Counted from the first letter of the stretch, positions 11,601-23,654 are shown. The stretch: DNA of 64,000 bases from Eutypella sp. D-1 (GCA_023313575.1 JAJTTP010000011.1:620001-684000); one strand, 5' to 3'. Numbers and translations: made by a program. The notes: generated by a model from the letters alone, not told the origin.

Positions 11601-13659
11601 AGGCAGCTTAGGGTAGGTGCTTCCTTCTGTGCGGGAACATAGGTTCTCGAGCGTAAGATCCTCTGCCAGATGTCCCGGGCGAGTGACTACATAGCCTCTT
11701 ACTGGGAGGTGAGATCGTTTGACTCCTAGGGTATAAGCGAGATCAATGGTGTTGATATTGCGAAGATCCACCGATGACAAGTCGGTCACCCTGCGCTCTA
11801 GCGCTGTATCATTGTTGGCCGAGAATGGTAAGACTATCTTTGTCCTAGCCAGGGCTGTTGTCTCCTCATTTGATGGCCTCGACATATGCCCTGAGGGAAG
11901 ATGCATATCGGCCGCATCAATTATCACGTGGGAGTTTGCGCCGCCATAACCGAACGAGTTCACACCCGCTCTTCTGACTCGTCCATCGACATGATGCGAA
12001 GAGCTGGACGGCCATGGCATTTTCTCGGTGACGATTTTGATGTTCCATTCATCGAGCTTGATTTTTGGATTGATGGTGTTGACCCCTATTGTTGGTGGAA
12101 TGACCCCCTTTTCCAATGCGAGAACAACCTTGATAATGCTGGAAATACCGCTCGCCGCCTCACTGTTCTTGAAGTTAGTACCATTACCATGCAAGGATGA
12201 GTGTTACAAACCTGTGCCCGAGGTTCGTCTTAACTGAGCCGATTAGTAACGGAGATGACGATTGCGGTCTTTTGAAGACTCGAGATGTGGCCTCAACCTC
12301 GATGGGATCCCCAACAGCAGTACCAGTGCCATGACACTCAACGTAGTCTGTTTCGTCGTAGGAAAGACCAGCTTGAGCATATGCTTTACGGATTACAGCT
12401 TCCTGTCCATCGGCACTGGGAAGAGTAATACCGTTGGTCCTCCCGTTACTGTGAGCTATGTCAGTTTATTTCCGCGCCCGTATGCTTTCGTTCACTTAAG
12501 AGAATGAATAATACCTGTTGACCGCTGTTCCGCGGATAACAGCACGGATTGGATCACCATCTCGGATAGCATCGGCTAAGCGTTTGACAAGGAGAGCTCC
12601 GATTCCATCTCCTCTTCCATAACCGTCAGCAGACGAGTCGAATGTATGGCAGGTTGACGTCTTAGACAGAACTCCGGCTTTCATTGTTGCGAGTTGTTGT
12701 TCTGGTGACTGGATTAGGTTGGCACCTGCCACAACAGCCGAATCGCAGTCCCGTGACTGAAGAGCAGAGCAAGCCGCATGGAGACAGTAAAGAGAAGAGG
12801 AACACGCTGTGTCAATCACGAAACTGGATAACGTAATTAGCTAAGGCCCCGGGATGATGGTATCGGAGTGTAGGCAGCAGCATACCTTGGACCCTTCAAG
12901 TTGAACACATGACTGATTCGATTGGCAAGAATGGTGGTCCCAAGGCCTGTGGCCGTATAACGGTGAGTGTATTCTGCATCCTTGAGTTGCATCGTGATAA
13001 AGTCGGTCACGAAATTGCCAACATAACAGCCAACGTTGGCCCCCGAAAGCTGATCCAGTGATAGACCAGCATTTTCAAAGCACTCAAATACGACTTCAAG
13101 CAACTTTCGCTGCTGAGGGTCCATGAATGTCGCTTCCAGACTGTTGATGCCGAAGAAAGAGTTCTCGAATGCTCTAATGTCCTCATTGATAAAATACCCC
13201 CCAGCAGTGTTAAGACTACCTGGTCTTGCGCCATTTGGGTGATAGAAACCATCTATGTTGAACCTAGAATTTGGGAATGGTCCTTGAGCTGAAACACCGG
13301 CTGATAAAAGATCCCAAAGCTTGGAGGCGGAGGAACTTCCTCCAGGCAAGCGACAACCTGGCGTGGGTCAGTTCGTGTTCTAACGTAGAAATAGAGTTGG
13401 ACATCGACTAACTCATTCCAATGATGGCAATTGGCTCCACGATGGAATTTTCACGAGCTCTATTATAGCCATCCGACAGGTCGAAATCTCCGTTGATGGA
13501 TTGAGCGTTTGGTGATTGGCCGTTACTACTGTTGGTAAATCCGCTGCCATTGAGGCGCCTGTGACCGGTGGATTTTCCATCCCCATTGAAGGTATGATCA
13601 TTCTTGCGGTCAGAGAAGGAGCTGGGCGTCAACGTCTCTGAGTTGATAAGGCCAACCAT
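5630..13659 (-). CDS. Highly-reducing type I polyketide synthase, KS-AT-DH-(remnant MT)-(degenerate ER)-KR-ACP
   Basis: Nine exons (13659..13413, 13357..12886, 12823..12515, 12448..12212, 12162..8769, 8702..8001, 7917..7708, 7624..6587, 6508..5630) give 2495 residues. The 66-bp intron at 8768..8703 is in frame but has GTAAGT, TGCTAAC and CAG. KS (about 76-505) has DTACSSS, ECHGTGT and KTNLGH. AT (610-930) has GHSSGE. DH (1018-1320) has His1051 in WIEGH and Asp1241 in HPVTID. The MT region (1360-1530) lacks a glycine-rich SAM loop. The ER (about 1750-2110) reads CDKNTSDVS where GGVG is expected. KR has GCLGGLG (about 2120) and a Ser-Tyr-Asn site (SSVSG, ESNYCSAN). ACP has GVDSM with Ser2451. 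No thioesterase or reductase domain follows. It should build an unmethylated, at most partly reduced chain from malonyl-CoA in the cytosol; product unknown. Confidence 0.93.
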
Positions 13660-14913
13660 AGCTGGAAATGGTATTTCAATAGGCTTGTACGAGGTTGAAA
13701 GGAACTGTAAGAGCCTTACAACGTATAAGACGATCAAGGTAGGTTATGTGCTTGTAGTAGACACACACTCTAGTCTAATGGCCTTCAAAGTATATCCTTA
13801 TGGGAACAGCTGCATCGCCGGTGTACAGTATTTATATTTCGACTTTCTATGTGTCTGCGAGAATATACCAGCGTATTGCGACCTAACGCATCGCAGACTC
13901 CCAGAGAAGTCCTATACTTGATTCACGATACTTCAAAGGACCAGGGTATCATTACTCTGCCTGCCGGCAAGTGACCGCTCCCGGTCCAGAAGCCGACAGC
14001 TCCTGTAAGCACGGACAATATTAACTCCATCTTGTCTGACCAGTAAACATGCCAGAATTCTAGACATGCTCAGGTTCGTGTACAGAAAGTAAAGACTGCT
14101 CTGGACCCTCGCGGTCGCGAAGCACGAAGACTGTTCATGCTGACAGTCACATTTGCACGGGAATCAATATAATGCGTCAGAGACAAAACGAAGCGGTGAA
14201 TCCCACACATCGTTCGGGTATTGGTTCCGTGCTATAGTATAGGTAGGTACACGATATCTGCAGATGTAAGGTAGGTTTTAGGAGTGATGTAGGATAAGCA
14301 GAAACATCACCAGACAGGTCGGATGTAGTATATAGTCGTCGATTTGTGCCCTATGCTATGCAAGTAAGATCTAGGGTCTTGTTAGGTGCTGATCGAGCCG
14401 GGCATTCCTTCGTCAGAGATACCGTCCGTTCTTGGTAACATGATGCGAGTAATATAGTCTTTACCCATCTCGCATGAACAGTTCCATGTATCGTAGTAGT
14501 CAGCTCTTCATACTCAGGAATTATTTTGAAGTCAGTTTTGCCACCCGAACTGGTTCTCTCATGTAGCTGTAGCCAAACTCATGATCATACAGTATGATAA
14601 CTGCCTCTTGTCTCAAAATATACTTGGCAGATTTCAGACCACATGAGAGCCGCTAGAGGCCTAGATCCATGACAACATTTGGATATACAGAAGATATGGG
14701 TCATCTACCCCTATTATCTATTTTGTGGGTCGCAGACCCCTGCTTACCCCTATTTGTATTACGTTTGAATTCATCCACAAATATGAATATTTCTCTCTAT
14801 CGCTTTATATGGTCATGTGACTCTACACACCGTATTGAACTATCGTGATGAGTTCAATTTGCGCTAGAATAACTGGCATAAGAAGTACCTTGAGGTCACG
14901 GCTAATGTACCCC
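13660..14913. other. 1.25-kb PKS upstream region
   Basis: This gene-free stretch is the PKS promoter region and the 3' flank of the first cupin gene, both transcribed leftwards. A 105-codon frame on the opposite strand (13604-13921) overlaps the PKS start and looks spurious. No regulator gene is present. Confidence 0.5.
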
Positions 14914-15617
14914 TCAGCCTTGACGGTTTGGGCCTTCATCATCTTTGTACTTCGCATACTCATCCATCAACGTGCCCATTTCAAACTCAAGTGCCTTGCC
15001 ATTGACAATGATAGGTTTGACATCCAGCATAATAAATAGCATACGAGCTGGCTTCTCGCTGGAAGTATTCCGCCAGCGATGCATTGCACCGCGGTTGATC
15101 GAGACGTCGCCTGGTCGAAGGATGCGCGTCTCTTCACCTCCCAACCACAACTCAATCTCACCTTCACACACGGTCCCAATCCCGAGTGTAAGGGCACGGT
15201 GAAGGGAAGACTCGGTGCCGGGAGCGAAGTCGATCATGCGGACAACGCATCCATTAGGGATATGCAGGGAAGGCTGCGTCGTAAATAGTCAGAAATTGAT
15301 TTGGCGATTTGAGACAAAAGGGGTGAAACCTGTTGTTTGATGAACTCCAAGTCAGCATCACCTGTGAGTTCGATCGGGTTGCTGTCACTGCTGTAGAAGA
15401 TTGTCTGGGCAGCGGCACCGCCTAGCATTGGCGCACCGTGATAGCCATGGTCGGTCTGCCAGGATATGAGCCAAATAGTCCAGTGTCTTGGAGTAACATG
15501 TTATCTTCGTACCTGGACAAAGACGGAATTCCCTTTACTGTCGTGTCCAGTCAAGTACCGGAAAGGGTTACGGAGGCCAGGAGCCGGGAACTCAGTGCAA
15601 GGGCCAGAGGTTGACAT
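14914..15617 (-). CDS. Cupin-fold protein A (RmlC-like), 196 residues
   Basis: Three exons (15617..15513, 15455..15330, 15273..14914) give 196 residues starting MSTSG. Introns are 57 and 56 bp with GTACGA and GTTTCA donors. The conserved cupin barrel lies at about residues 90-165. Motif 1 keeps a single histidine (SSLHRALTLG then CEGEIEL). Motif 2 (PGDVSINRGAMHRWRN) keeps the usual His and Asn. The classical HxH pair is absent, so metal binding, if any, is atypical. The N-terminal PAPGLRNPFRYLTGH segment is shared with cupin B further right in this window, and the second intron falls at the same place in both. Small cupins of this kind are recurrent partners of fungal reducing synthases, and a role in tailoring or aromatisation is inference only. 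It is the gene next to the synthase. Confidence 0.82.
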
Positions 15618-16905
15618 TGTATAACCTTGATAAAAACAGGAACGGGAATAATCACAGAATAGCCAGCTTAATACACCGGAGGAAGTGGCAAAACAGTTTA
15701 AGATAAGTAGAGAGTAAAACTTCGAAGGTTGAGATTACTTATATTGTGCATGCGTAGTGCCCGGAATTGTTATGGATATATTACATACTGCGTCTAACTA
15801 GCGATGATAAACTCCCTGTTGGGATCTTATTGTACGTTCCAAGCTCGGAAGTGAATGTGGTGGAGGTGCAGTAGAGTTATGGACGCAACATGGGCATGTA
15901 TTAAGTCGCTGTGACTCTGTACCGAGGTCGATCTCAGTCCCCAGGGATCGTTACTCACGACAACAAAGCCGTCTGCTTCTGATCCTCCACCGGAACTTGT
16001 CTTACTTGCAGAAGCCTCTCTGTAACACAAAATACTACGAGCCTAGAGAGTGCTGACACGCAGCACGTCGGATCATTATCGCCCAGACTGAGACGGGACA
16101 CCATGATGAACATCCTGAAAACCCTACCCCGCTTCGTCTACATGGTTAATAATTCTCTGGCTTGCTTTCATAGGTGTAAGCTCACCGACATTGTCGGGAG
16201 AAGAATTCCAGGCTGGATGATTCGAAAACGTATCACAATCCCATAGGTCATACCTCGTAAGCACCTCAATATATATTGAATGCATAAGTAGAATCCGTGT
16301 GCTACACAAGCTCCAATGATATGACATGCATGCAAACCCAGAGTACGACCAACCAGCTTGAAGCTGTGAATGTTCCATTCCTGAGCCTTATGTTCCCTAA
16401 TATCCGAGCAGTGTAGGCAATGCGGCTATCGTCAAAGACCGGCATTGCAACTGTGATGGCAAAATACAGTCAGCATGCGGGCCGCAGTAAGCGTGGGGTT
16501 GTCACATTCCAGAAAATCAGGGTCTGGTCCACTAGAGCGGTCCCTATCGCATGCAGTGTAGCATGCACATCATATATGTGTGCCCGTGCAATATGCAGCA
16601 CAGAAATATGCAGTCACGGCGTCTATTATGTAGATAATGTAGCACGATGTATAGCCGGTTAAATCTATATTCAATGTAGATGGATTAGGAACTTATCAAG
16701 GATTTACTTTGAGAATATGTTTGTTCGGATACTTGCGGCACGGCTCGCTCTCTACGCCCTGAGCTTTCTCTGCCAAACTGAAGCGCGATCACTAGAATGG
16801 GTGTTCATCACATTTCTGTAGTGATATGACGATTGCATGTTTAACCGCAAGAGTGGCCAATTTTAACGCAGAAACCTCCGCTAGAAGATCATACCCCTAA
16901 TCAAA
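15618..16905. other. Divergent promoter region between cupin A and FAD oxidase 1
   Basis: This 1.29-kb stretch separates two outward-pointing genes and so should carry both promoters. A 67-codon minus-strand frame (15827-16030) begins at TTG and matches nothing I recognise. No other gene is seen. Confidence 0.5.
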
Positions 16906-18640
16906 ATGCGATCCATTAAGGCAACCTTTTACTTGTTCACACTCATAGCTTCAGCAATTTGTGATGATATCGTGGACGGGAAGCTATCCTTCTATACCTC
17001 GGCATGGGAGGGATGGGACGAAAGCATAGCACGTTGGTCGGCATATGAACCGCCAACGTTTTCTGCCGTGTTCAAGCCTGAAACTGAAGCCGAACTTTCG
17101 CAAGGTGTTCGTGAAAACCCTCTTCTTCCCTACCCGACTCCATGTATTTGGTCGGCAAGTGCTAAAGCTGGCGTCGCTACTTCAGATAGAATATCTGGCG
17201 AGGCACAACATCCCATACCTAGCCACAAAACCAGGCGGCCATGGCAATGTACCGACCCTTGGCGCTTATAGAAGTGTTGTCCAAATCAACTTAGACAAGT
17301 TTCGAGACGCGTTTGTCAACTCTGACTACAGTATCACCATTGGCGGCGGCGCCAAAATGGTGGACCTCATCCCTACCTTACATACTGCTGGGAGAGAAAT
17401 GAGTAAGTTGTCTTCGCCTACTAGCACTTCATAACAAGACATCTAACCATATTCTGCGCTAGCCGTTGGATCCTTCCCATGCGTTGGTGTCCACGGTGTG
17501 ATGCTCGGTGGGGGGATGGGTCGGCTGATGGGAAAGTATGGGCTAATAAGCGACGCGCTGATCCGAGCGAAAGTGGCACTCTGGAATGGCACGATTGTCG
17601 AGGCTTCAGAAAATGTCAATTCTGACTTATTTTGGGGTCTACGGGGAGCTGGACACAATTTTGGTGTTGTTGTCGAGTCAACCTACAAGACATGGCCGGA
17701 CCAAGGTGGCATGCATTACAATGCCGACATGACTTTCACAGATGATTCTGTTGAAGGCGTGGTAGAAATTTCTAGGAAAATCATCGAGAATGATTTGGAT
17801 CCTTACCTATTCCTAATCCTAGGTTATGTATTTGACGCCTCGGCAAAAAAGGTGCGTGATTCTGACCCACAATAGAAGACAGACATGCTTACTGATTTTG
17901 CCTTGCATCAGCCGGTCCTTTTCGTTAACATAGTTTATGCGCACAATGAAAAAGAAGGCCGCCGCATAGCAGATATGTTTGCGTCGAGCCCCGAGGACGC
18001 CAAGAATCCTATTGCACGAAACTCTTTCGTCGAATCAAACATGGACTTCTCTGAGCTCGGGTCTGGGAAGGCCATCCCGGGCGTGTGCGACTTAAATCTC
18101 AAAAACACTCTGTACACAGCTAGCACGCCGACTATATTTGATGCCGGTGCCATGAGAGCGGTCTACGAGTCTTATGGTGCTTTTGTGCGTGATAATCCGG
18201 AAGCTAATCGCTCGATACTGCTCTTTGAAGCGGCGAGCGGCAAGGCCCTTGAAGCATTCCCGGATGACTACTCGGCGTACGCGCATCGCGGAAGGATGAC
18301 CACCAACGTGATCATCCAAGCTACTTGGGATGAGGATGAGGATGGCACTGTGGCAGAGGCAGCGAATGTCTGGGGGAAGGGGACCAGAGATGTACTGGCG
18401 AAGCCAGAGGTGTCCGGGTACGACAGATTGTACGCATACGTGAACTATGCGAATAGGGATGAACCGCTCGCAGCGTTGTACGGATATGATGAAAAACGTC
18501 AGCGGAGATTAACGCACTTGAAGCAGAAGTACGACCCGCATGGCTTTTTTAATGCGTATCGTCCCTTACCTTCTGAGATGAGTGGCTGGGACCTGCCAAC
18601 GGCCTCGGAAGTACCTTCAAGCAATAAAGATGAGCTTTAG
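16906..18640 (+). CDS. Secreted FAD-linked oxidase 1 (berberine-bridge-enzyme-like, VAO fold)
   Basis: Four exons (16906..17106, 17186..17402, 17463..17851, 17912..18640) give 511 residues. A signal peptide of about 19 residues (hydrophobic core YLFTLIASAI) precedes an FAD-binding PCMH domain. The histidine expected to bind flavin is in KPGGHGN (about residue 84), and the expected cysteine is in FPCVGVHG (about 146). DLFWGLRGAGHNFG follows. The C-terminus has the berberine-bridge motif YVNYANRDE and KYDPHGFFNAY. For intron 1, GTTCGT..TTCAG is preferred because it places the intron at the same site and phase as in the other two oxidases here. A competing choice, GTGAAA..GATAG, changes only two residues. 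The enzyme should oxidise an alcohol or C-H bond with O2 in the secretory pathway; substrate unknown. Confidence 0.87.
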
Positions 18641-19128
18641 GAGGCGAAGCGCCCTAAATATGGACAGAGTACATACTTAGGTAGTTGACTGAACACACCA
18701 CCCGCTAGCTACGAAAATCAGGGATGTCCGCGCAAGCTGGAATGCATTCACGTTGCCATTTAGCACATCAGAGGGTTTCTAAGTTAAAGCGAAACGTAGA
18801 GTAGTTATCACCTACTAGTATTCGCCAAGCAACTTGGCAGTTTTTTTTTTTGGTTCAAGCTACATAGTACTCCGTCGCCACAGACCGCACTGTATTCCCT
18901 GCATGCCTTCCTTCACAAGGACCATCTTAGCGGTATGTCTACTAATTCGTGCAGGGTCAATCCACTATAATTGCCTTTCTAGGGTGTTTGACGACCACTA
19001 GAATATGGGAGGCTGCATTTAACGGTGTTCCTAGCACGGTCTTGTGCACGCTGCAAATTAACCTAGGTCTAAAATATTTGAACTACTATTTTACTAGGCA
19101 GGGCACGGTTTCCAACCAACCATCAATC
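18641..19128. other. Short region between convergent genes
   Basis: This 0.49-kb stretch lies between the 3' ends of oxidase 1 and the epoxide hydrolase. It contains a poly-T run near 18841 and no coding signal. Confidence 0.5.
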
Positions 19129-20309
19129 TTAATTCAAGACGCCCTTCAAGAATTCCCCAATGTACCTGTTGCATTCCTCAGGACAGTGGATCAAGATCCA
19201 ATGCGACGCCTCGGGGATGACCCCCTTTTCCAGTCCTTGGGCGAAGTAGTCCTCCTGACCATTCGCTAGGTCCGGCGTGAGTGCCGGGTCCTGCCCGGCC
19301 ATGATCAGCATAGCAGGCATCTGGAATTTAAACCCACCAGCCTTTTTTGCCAGCGGCAGCTCGTCTTCGGCATTGATGGACCGCGTACGGTACCAATTCA
19401 TCGGCCCATGGAGACCGTTGCGCGAGAACTCGGATACTATTTCGCAGAGAGACCACTTGGTTAGCTAACGTAATCTTCCCTTCTTACACCAATTTTGGGG
19501 CTACGGGGGCTTCATACCATAGTACTCCAACACCTCCGGTGTCACCAGCGGCGAACGTTGTAGTTCTAGTAACCGATTCGCAATTAATCCAACATACGGA
19601 TCGAAGCCTGGCAGGCCGTCAGGTGTGGTTCCACCGAACATGGCATTAAGAAACCCGCGCAGGTGCGCTGGCGAGCGATCGGCCAAGGCCTCGGCTTCAG
19701 GCCCAGCATTCTGTAGTTGGTAGGAGAATACGGGGTTTGCCTGAACGAAGTCCTCAAGCGAAGTTATGGTGGACTGCGGCGGGGTGAATGGCACACAGAA
19801 GGCGAACACGGCGCGCACTAGGTCTGGGTGGTACATAGCCAGGCGCCATGCCAGGAACGCGCCCCAGTCGTGCCCGCCGACGATGACAGGCGTCGTTCCC
19901 GTCTCGCCCGCGGTAGGGGAACAGGCCCAGATTAGTTGCGCCATATGACCCGAGATCTTTTTAAGTGAGTACTGTGCGGGCGAGTCTGGGGCGGAGGTTT
20001 GGCCATAGCCCAGCATGTCGGGCACGATAACTTGGAGTCCGAGTGTTAGAAGGTACGGTACTTGGAAGCGCCACCCATGGGCGAGGTCGGGCCTAAAGAC
20101 AAATGTTAGTAGTTGGGAAAACTGCGGAGTATCATTGTAAGATGTACCTACCATCCATGTAATAGGAGTACTGTGGCGATTGGTTCTCCTTGAGGTCTTG
20201 CGAGTATGTAATGATATCTGATACCGTCCCCGACATCGATGAAGTGATCTTCAACCCTGGGGTCGTTCACTGAAAGTGCTTCTGGGGCCATATTAGGCTG
20301 TTTTGGCAT
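19129..20309 (-). CDS. Alpha/beta-hydrolase, soluble epoxide hydrolase type
   Basis: Three exons (20309..20152, 20092..19518, 19436..19129) give 346 residues, the usual length. The intron 1 join restores HGWPDLAHGWR and the intron 2 join restores EYYVSEFSRNGLHGP. The family marks are visible: HGWP oxyanion motif (about residue 51), nucleophile Asp in GGHDWGA (about 127), a cap-domain tyrosine in MNWYRTR, the acid in AGQDPALTP and the catalytic histidine in EASHW. These residues match hydrolases that open epoxides to vicinal diols in the cytosol. Two in-frame ATGs (20309 and 20291) are possible starts; the first gives the longer N-terminus MPKQPN. The flavin monooxygenase at 24982 could supply the epoxide, which is inference. 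It could alternatively act on another ester or halide substrate, but the nucleophilic Asp favours epoxides. Confidence 0.87.
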
Positions 20310-20942
20310 TGATGTCAGCCAGGACCTTCACAAGAGCACGCCAGAAGGGACTGAGAAGCGAGAGACACGCAAATTACTGTACGAGGAACCGAGAAAAAAA
20401 AGAGCTTACAGTCGGTCAACTTAGATCTAGATTTGCACCTGCATTATAATACGGTTGATAGGCAACGTCACTGCTCTGTATATAGCTCTGTCTTTGAGTC
20501 CTTGTAAGTGGGGCAAACAACTCCGGATTTAAGGCAATTTGGACCCATGTCGGTGCAGCTATTCAACCGACCCTGAAGAGGGGAATTGTTGCACTGGGAT
20601 AAGCTGACAGACGCTTATTTCACCAAGGACACCGATATGCATACGACCACAAATAAATATGCGGCTTACCCCTTGGTGACATGGAAATCATGAAAAACCT
20701 TGTGCTTTATAATTTTAGATGTACCGTTCGTGTATCTCCAACAATTGAAGTTGCGCAAGCCCATAAATCTAAGGGTTGTGTGACAAGTAAATGCTGAACA
20801 TTGAAATCCCATCTACTACATTCATCCAAAGTCTCTACCGTGACCGAACTGGGACAACCATTTGTCTGAGATACTCTCCCTACGGACCCAAAGAATTCCC
20901 AATTCTCAGTACTTTCACGTGCGCAACCGGATTACCTTCGTC
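20310..20942. other. Intergenic region upstream of epoxide hydrolase
   Basis: This 0.63-kb stretch has a TATATAG-like element near 20480 on the approach to the hydrolase start. An 84-codon plus-strand frame (20791-21045) overlaps the 3' end of the reductase and looks spurious. Confidence 0.5.
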
Positions 20943-21926
20943 TTACCAAGGCAATTCTGTCCCCTCTGGTGCGCTGATGAACTTCCCAGACGTAGCCTCG
21001 CGGGTAGCATTGTCGACCTGTGAAACGATGAGCTTTAAGCTTTGAGACCAGTCCTTGTATCTTATCTTGAACTCACCACTTTGACAATGGACGAGGCACT
21101 GTCGTCAGTAGTTGTCGGGGCCTGATCCAGGCCGACTGCGCGGGCAACCCAGTTTCCTTGATCGGTTTGGACAAGTCTAAGAGCGATTAGACTAAAGGTA
21201 CTAAATCCAGTGCATTTAACTGGGAAGCCTACCCGGGATGTAAGGCTACGACTGTGAGCCATTCGTTGGTGAAGTGGATCGACCTATGCTCCCGAATCAG
21301 TCCGAAATGCACTTGATGTGCGTCAATTTTGGGCACGCCTTCGCCTACTGTGTGAGCCAGTTTAACGCAGCCTTGGAAGCACCGTAGGCCGGGAGGATAT
21401 GTGCCCCAATAACTCCAATGTAGCCGATAGACCCGGCGCTCGTTGAGATAACGATCCACTTGGGTGCGCTCGCCTTCTGGAGCAGGGGCTTGAAGGTTTG
21501 GAAGAGAAGCAGCGGTGCAGCGGCATTGACCTCAAAACAGCTCATGAGGTCCTTGCGCTCGACGCTGTCGAGTGGCACCACAGGTGGATAGCCACCCGCA
21601 TTCGCGATCACCACATCGATGTGTTTGATACCGGCGTCCTGGATCTTGGCTAGCGCCTTCTTGGGGTCGTCTAGAGAAGCGCTGTCAATATGGACAAGGA
21701 GCAGCGTAGTGCCGCTCGCCTTGGTGAACGACTTGAGCCCCGCGACTTCGGCTGTCGTCTCATCACGGACGCTCCCAATGACAATGTGGTTAGGCCGGGA
21801 GAGATAGAGGCGCGCCAAGGTCGCCCCGATGCCTAGACAATTGTCAATTATCTTGCCAAGCGCGGTCGTTGTTTCTTACTCACCTTTGCTTACGCCTGTG
21901 ATGAAAACGACCGTTGAGCCTGCCAT
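20943..21926 (-). CDS. Short-chain dehydrogenase/reductase 1 (Nor-1-like ketoreductase)
   Basis: Five exons (21926..21884, 21832..21349, 21283..21233, 21176..21077, 21017..20943) give 250 residues. The joins rebuild ITGVSKGIG, LTQSIHF, HPGLVQTD and IVKVVDNATRE, all expected in the family. The classical SDR layout is present: NAD(P) motif TGVSKGIG (about residues 11-18), NAG in IANAGGY, catalytic Ser in ISTSAGS and the YGASK Tyr-Lys pair (about 170). The C-terminal WVARAVGL and ATREATSGKF segments resemble the Nor-1 group of ketoreductases from polyketide pathways. A cytosolic NADPH-dependent reduction (or the reverse oxidation) of a cluster intermediate is likely. The two introns starting GTAGGC have weak donors, so the 51-bp third exon is the least certain part. 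A 44-bp tandem repeat lies 260-345 bp upstream of the ATG. Confidence 0.86.
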
Positions 21927-23003
21927 GATTTAAACCTATGTTGGCTGAAGAAGGGAGAGATAATATGATGCCGTTCTCCTAGTTAGAGATATGATACAAA
22001 CAAAGTGTTGTATCGAAAGTCATGAACACATGGACATCACCATGGAAAGACAGATTTTATTCATCACTGGATAGCATAGCTAAGCCTCGCGAAAAGTCTT
22101 ATCACCGCTACATTTTCATCCGGCGTTAACAAATGGCCTAGTAGGCCATTCCTAGATGAAAAATGAGACTTTGAGAATTGAGATACTTCGCGTTGCAGAC
22201 AGTGCCTAAAGTCCGAGTGTCTTGTATGACTTCGCGTTACAGGTACCTGCAAAACTCCGAGTGTGACGTGCCGGTCAGATGTCTCAGCCTCACATAGATA
22301 GACGAGCCTCTTCAGGCGCTAATGCAGTAAGGGATGGATCAGTTGCATTAGGTTGGCGGTTTAGTCTGGTTTACTGTCTTACATGTATCGCCTCACTCGG
22401 CCCGGACTTTGGAAGCCGATGAGTGCTCTTTTGATACGACTCTGCGGAGGTAGTCAGTGAAAGTCGCACACATCTCCATGCGAGATCCACACTGCTTGAA
22501 TGCCTCAAGTCCTACTTCTGGTGTGGTGACACCAGATACAAATCAATATTAGGCACACCGCCACTTTTCGTTATACAAGAAACGCATCTGGGTGTAACGT
22601 ACCGGAAATAAGACCGCTATGAGAAGCGGGATTTATCGCACCCAATGTACGGCCGACATAAGGACTGGGCTTGTTTCCGGCGGCTCTGGGCCTCCTCCGC
22701 TACTTGATGCATGTATGCTTAAGTCTCTCTTTGAAGGCTTGGCGTAAGAGAACTACGGGCTACTAACCCAAGCTAACTACCTAGTAGCATCTATCCAAGT
22801 ATTACCCACAGACGAGCCGAGCCGTCGGGTATGGGGAAATACGCTTTTGCCCCATTCTGTCGCATTAGTTAGTAACTAGTACTCTGCCCCCTTCTCGTTT
22901 CACCGTACGCCGTGCATAGTTGAGGATACACAAATTGTATTGATAGTAGATACTTGTAGGCTTAGCGACTGTCACGCAGTGCATGTAGTAAGGCAAGTTT
23001 TAA
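21927..23003. other. Reductase 1 upstream region with tandem 44-bp repeat
   Basis: This 1.08-kb gene-free stretch lies between reductase 1 and cupin B, both transcribed leftwards. The main structure is the imperfect 44-bp direct repeat at 22185-22272. Small frames such as 22064-22252 run through the repeat and are not believable genes. Confidence 0.5.
22185..22272. repeat. Imperfect tandem 44-bp repeat, ACTTCGCGTT...TCCGAGTGT
   Basis: Two adjacent 44-bp units each begin ACTTCGCGTT(G/A)CAG. Each carries TCCGAGTGT near its end (22212-22220 and 22256-22264). The two cores keep the same spacing while the bases between them differ, which suggests conserved protein-contact sites. A third ACTTCGCGTT lies at 37016-37025, upstream of the secreted orphan gene. 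Confidence 0.65.
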
Positions 23004-23654
23004 TCAGTATGTACCGCGCCCGGCATATTCCTTTTTGAGGTCTCCAAGGTCACCTTCCACCTTGTTACCGTCAGCGCGATAGACGGGCTTGCAGTCCAAC
23101 AGAACCCACATCATTCTGCCAGGTAGAGTGCCGTCCCCTGTAATGTTCTTCCATTTGTGTGCCGTTGCTCTCTGCACGCACACGTCGCCTTGACGCAGGA
23201 TCCGTTTTTCGCCCGAATCGAGCAATAGCTCGAAAACGCCCTCTACCACGATGCCGTAGTCGATGGTCATGGCTCGATGTAGTGGCGACTCGACCCCAGG
23301 GCCAAAGTCGATCATACGTACGATTGATCCACTCTCATAGTGGAAAGGGGGCTACACATGCATCTTTAGATAAGCTTGGTGTATCCAGAAGAATATGAAC
23401 CCTGAACAGACCTCTTCGGATTTTGCCTTCTGGATGTCTACGTTCTCATTGAGGTCGACTGGCGTCTCTCTGGTAGAGTACAAGATGTTGGCCACAGCTT
23501 GTCTCTCCACCATTAGCCGGTAGTGGTCTCCATGGTCCGAGTGCAAGAAGACAGACTCGCCCTGGGGATTATGACCGGTAATGTGCCGGAAGACTTGACG
23601 AAGGCCCGGTGCAGGGAAGCTTTCAGTGTAATAACCTTTAGAGTCTTCAGCCAT
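23004..23654 (-). CDS. Cupin-fold protein B (RmlC-like), 196 residues, paralogue of cupin A
   Basis: Two exons (23654..23412, 23351..23004) give 196 residues, exactly the length of cupin A. The 60-bp intron has a GTCTGT donor and a GTGTAG acceptor and rebuilds SEEPPFHYES. It lies at the position of the second intron of cupin A; the first intron of A is absent here. The N-terminus shares FPAPGLRQVFRHITGH, and a VFLHSDHGDH segment follows. The barrel motifs are MIDFGPGVESPLHRA, then VVEGVFEL, and RQGDVCVQRATAHKWKN. As in A, motif 1 has only one histidine. The protein has no signal peptide and is probably cytosolic. It is divergently arranged with the flavin monooxygenase 1.3 kb to the right. 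Duplicated cupins in one cluster could be a heteromeric enzyme or act on different intermediates; neither is shown. Confidence 0.85.

Noticed and set aside
15827..16030. 67-codon minus-strand frame upstream of cupin A
   Set aside because: It begins with TTG, has no family resemblance and sits in a divergent promoter region.
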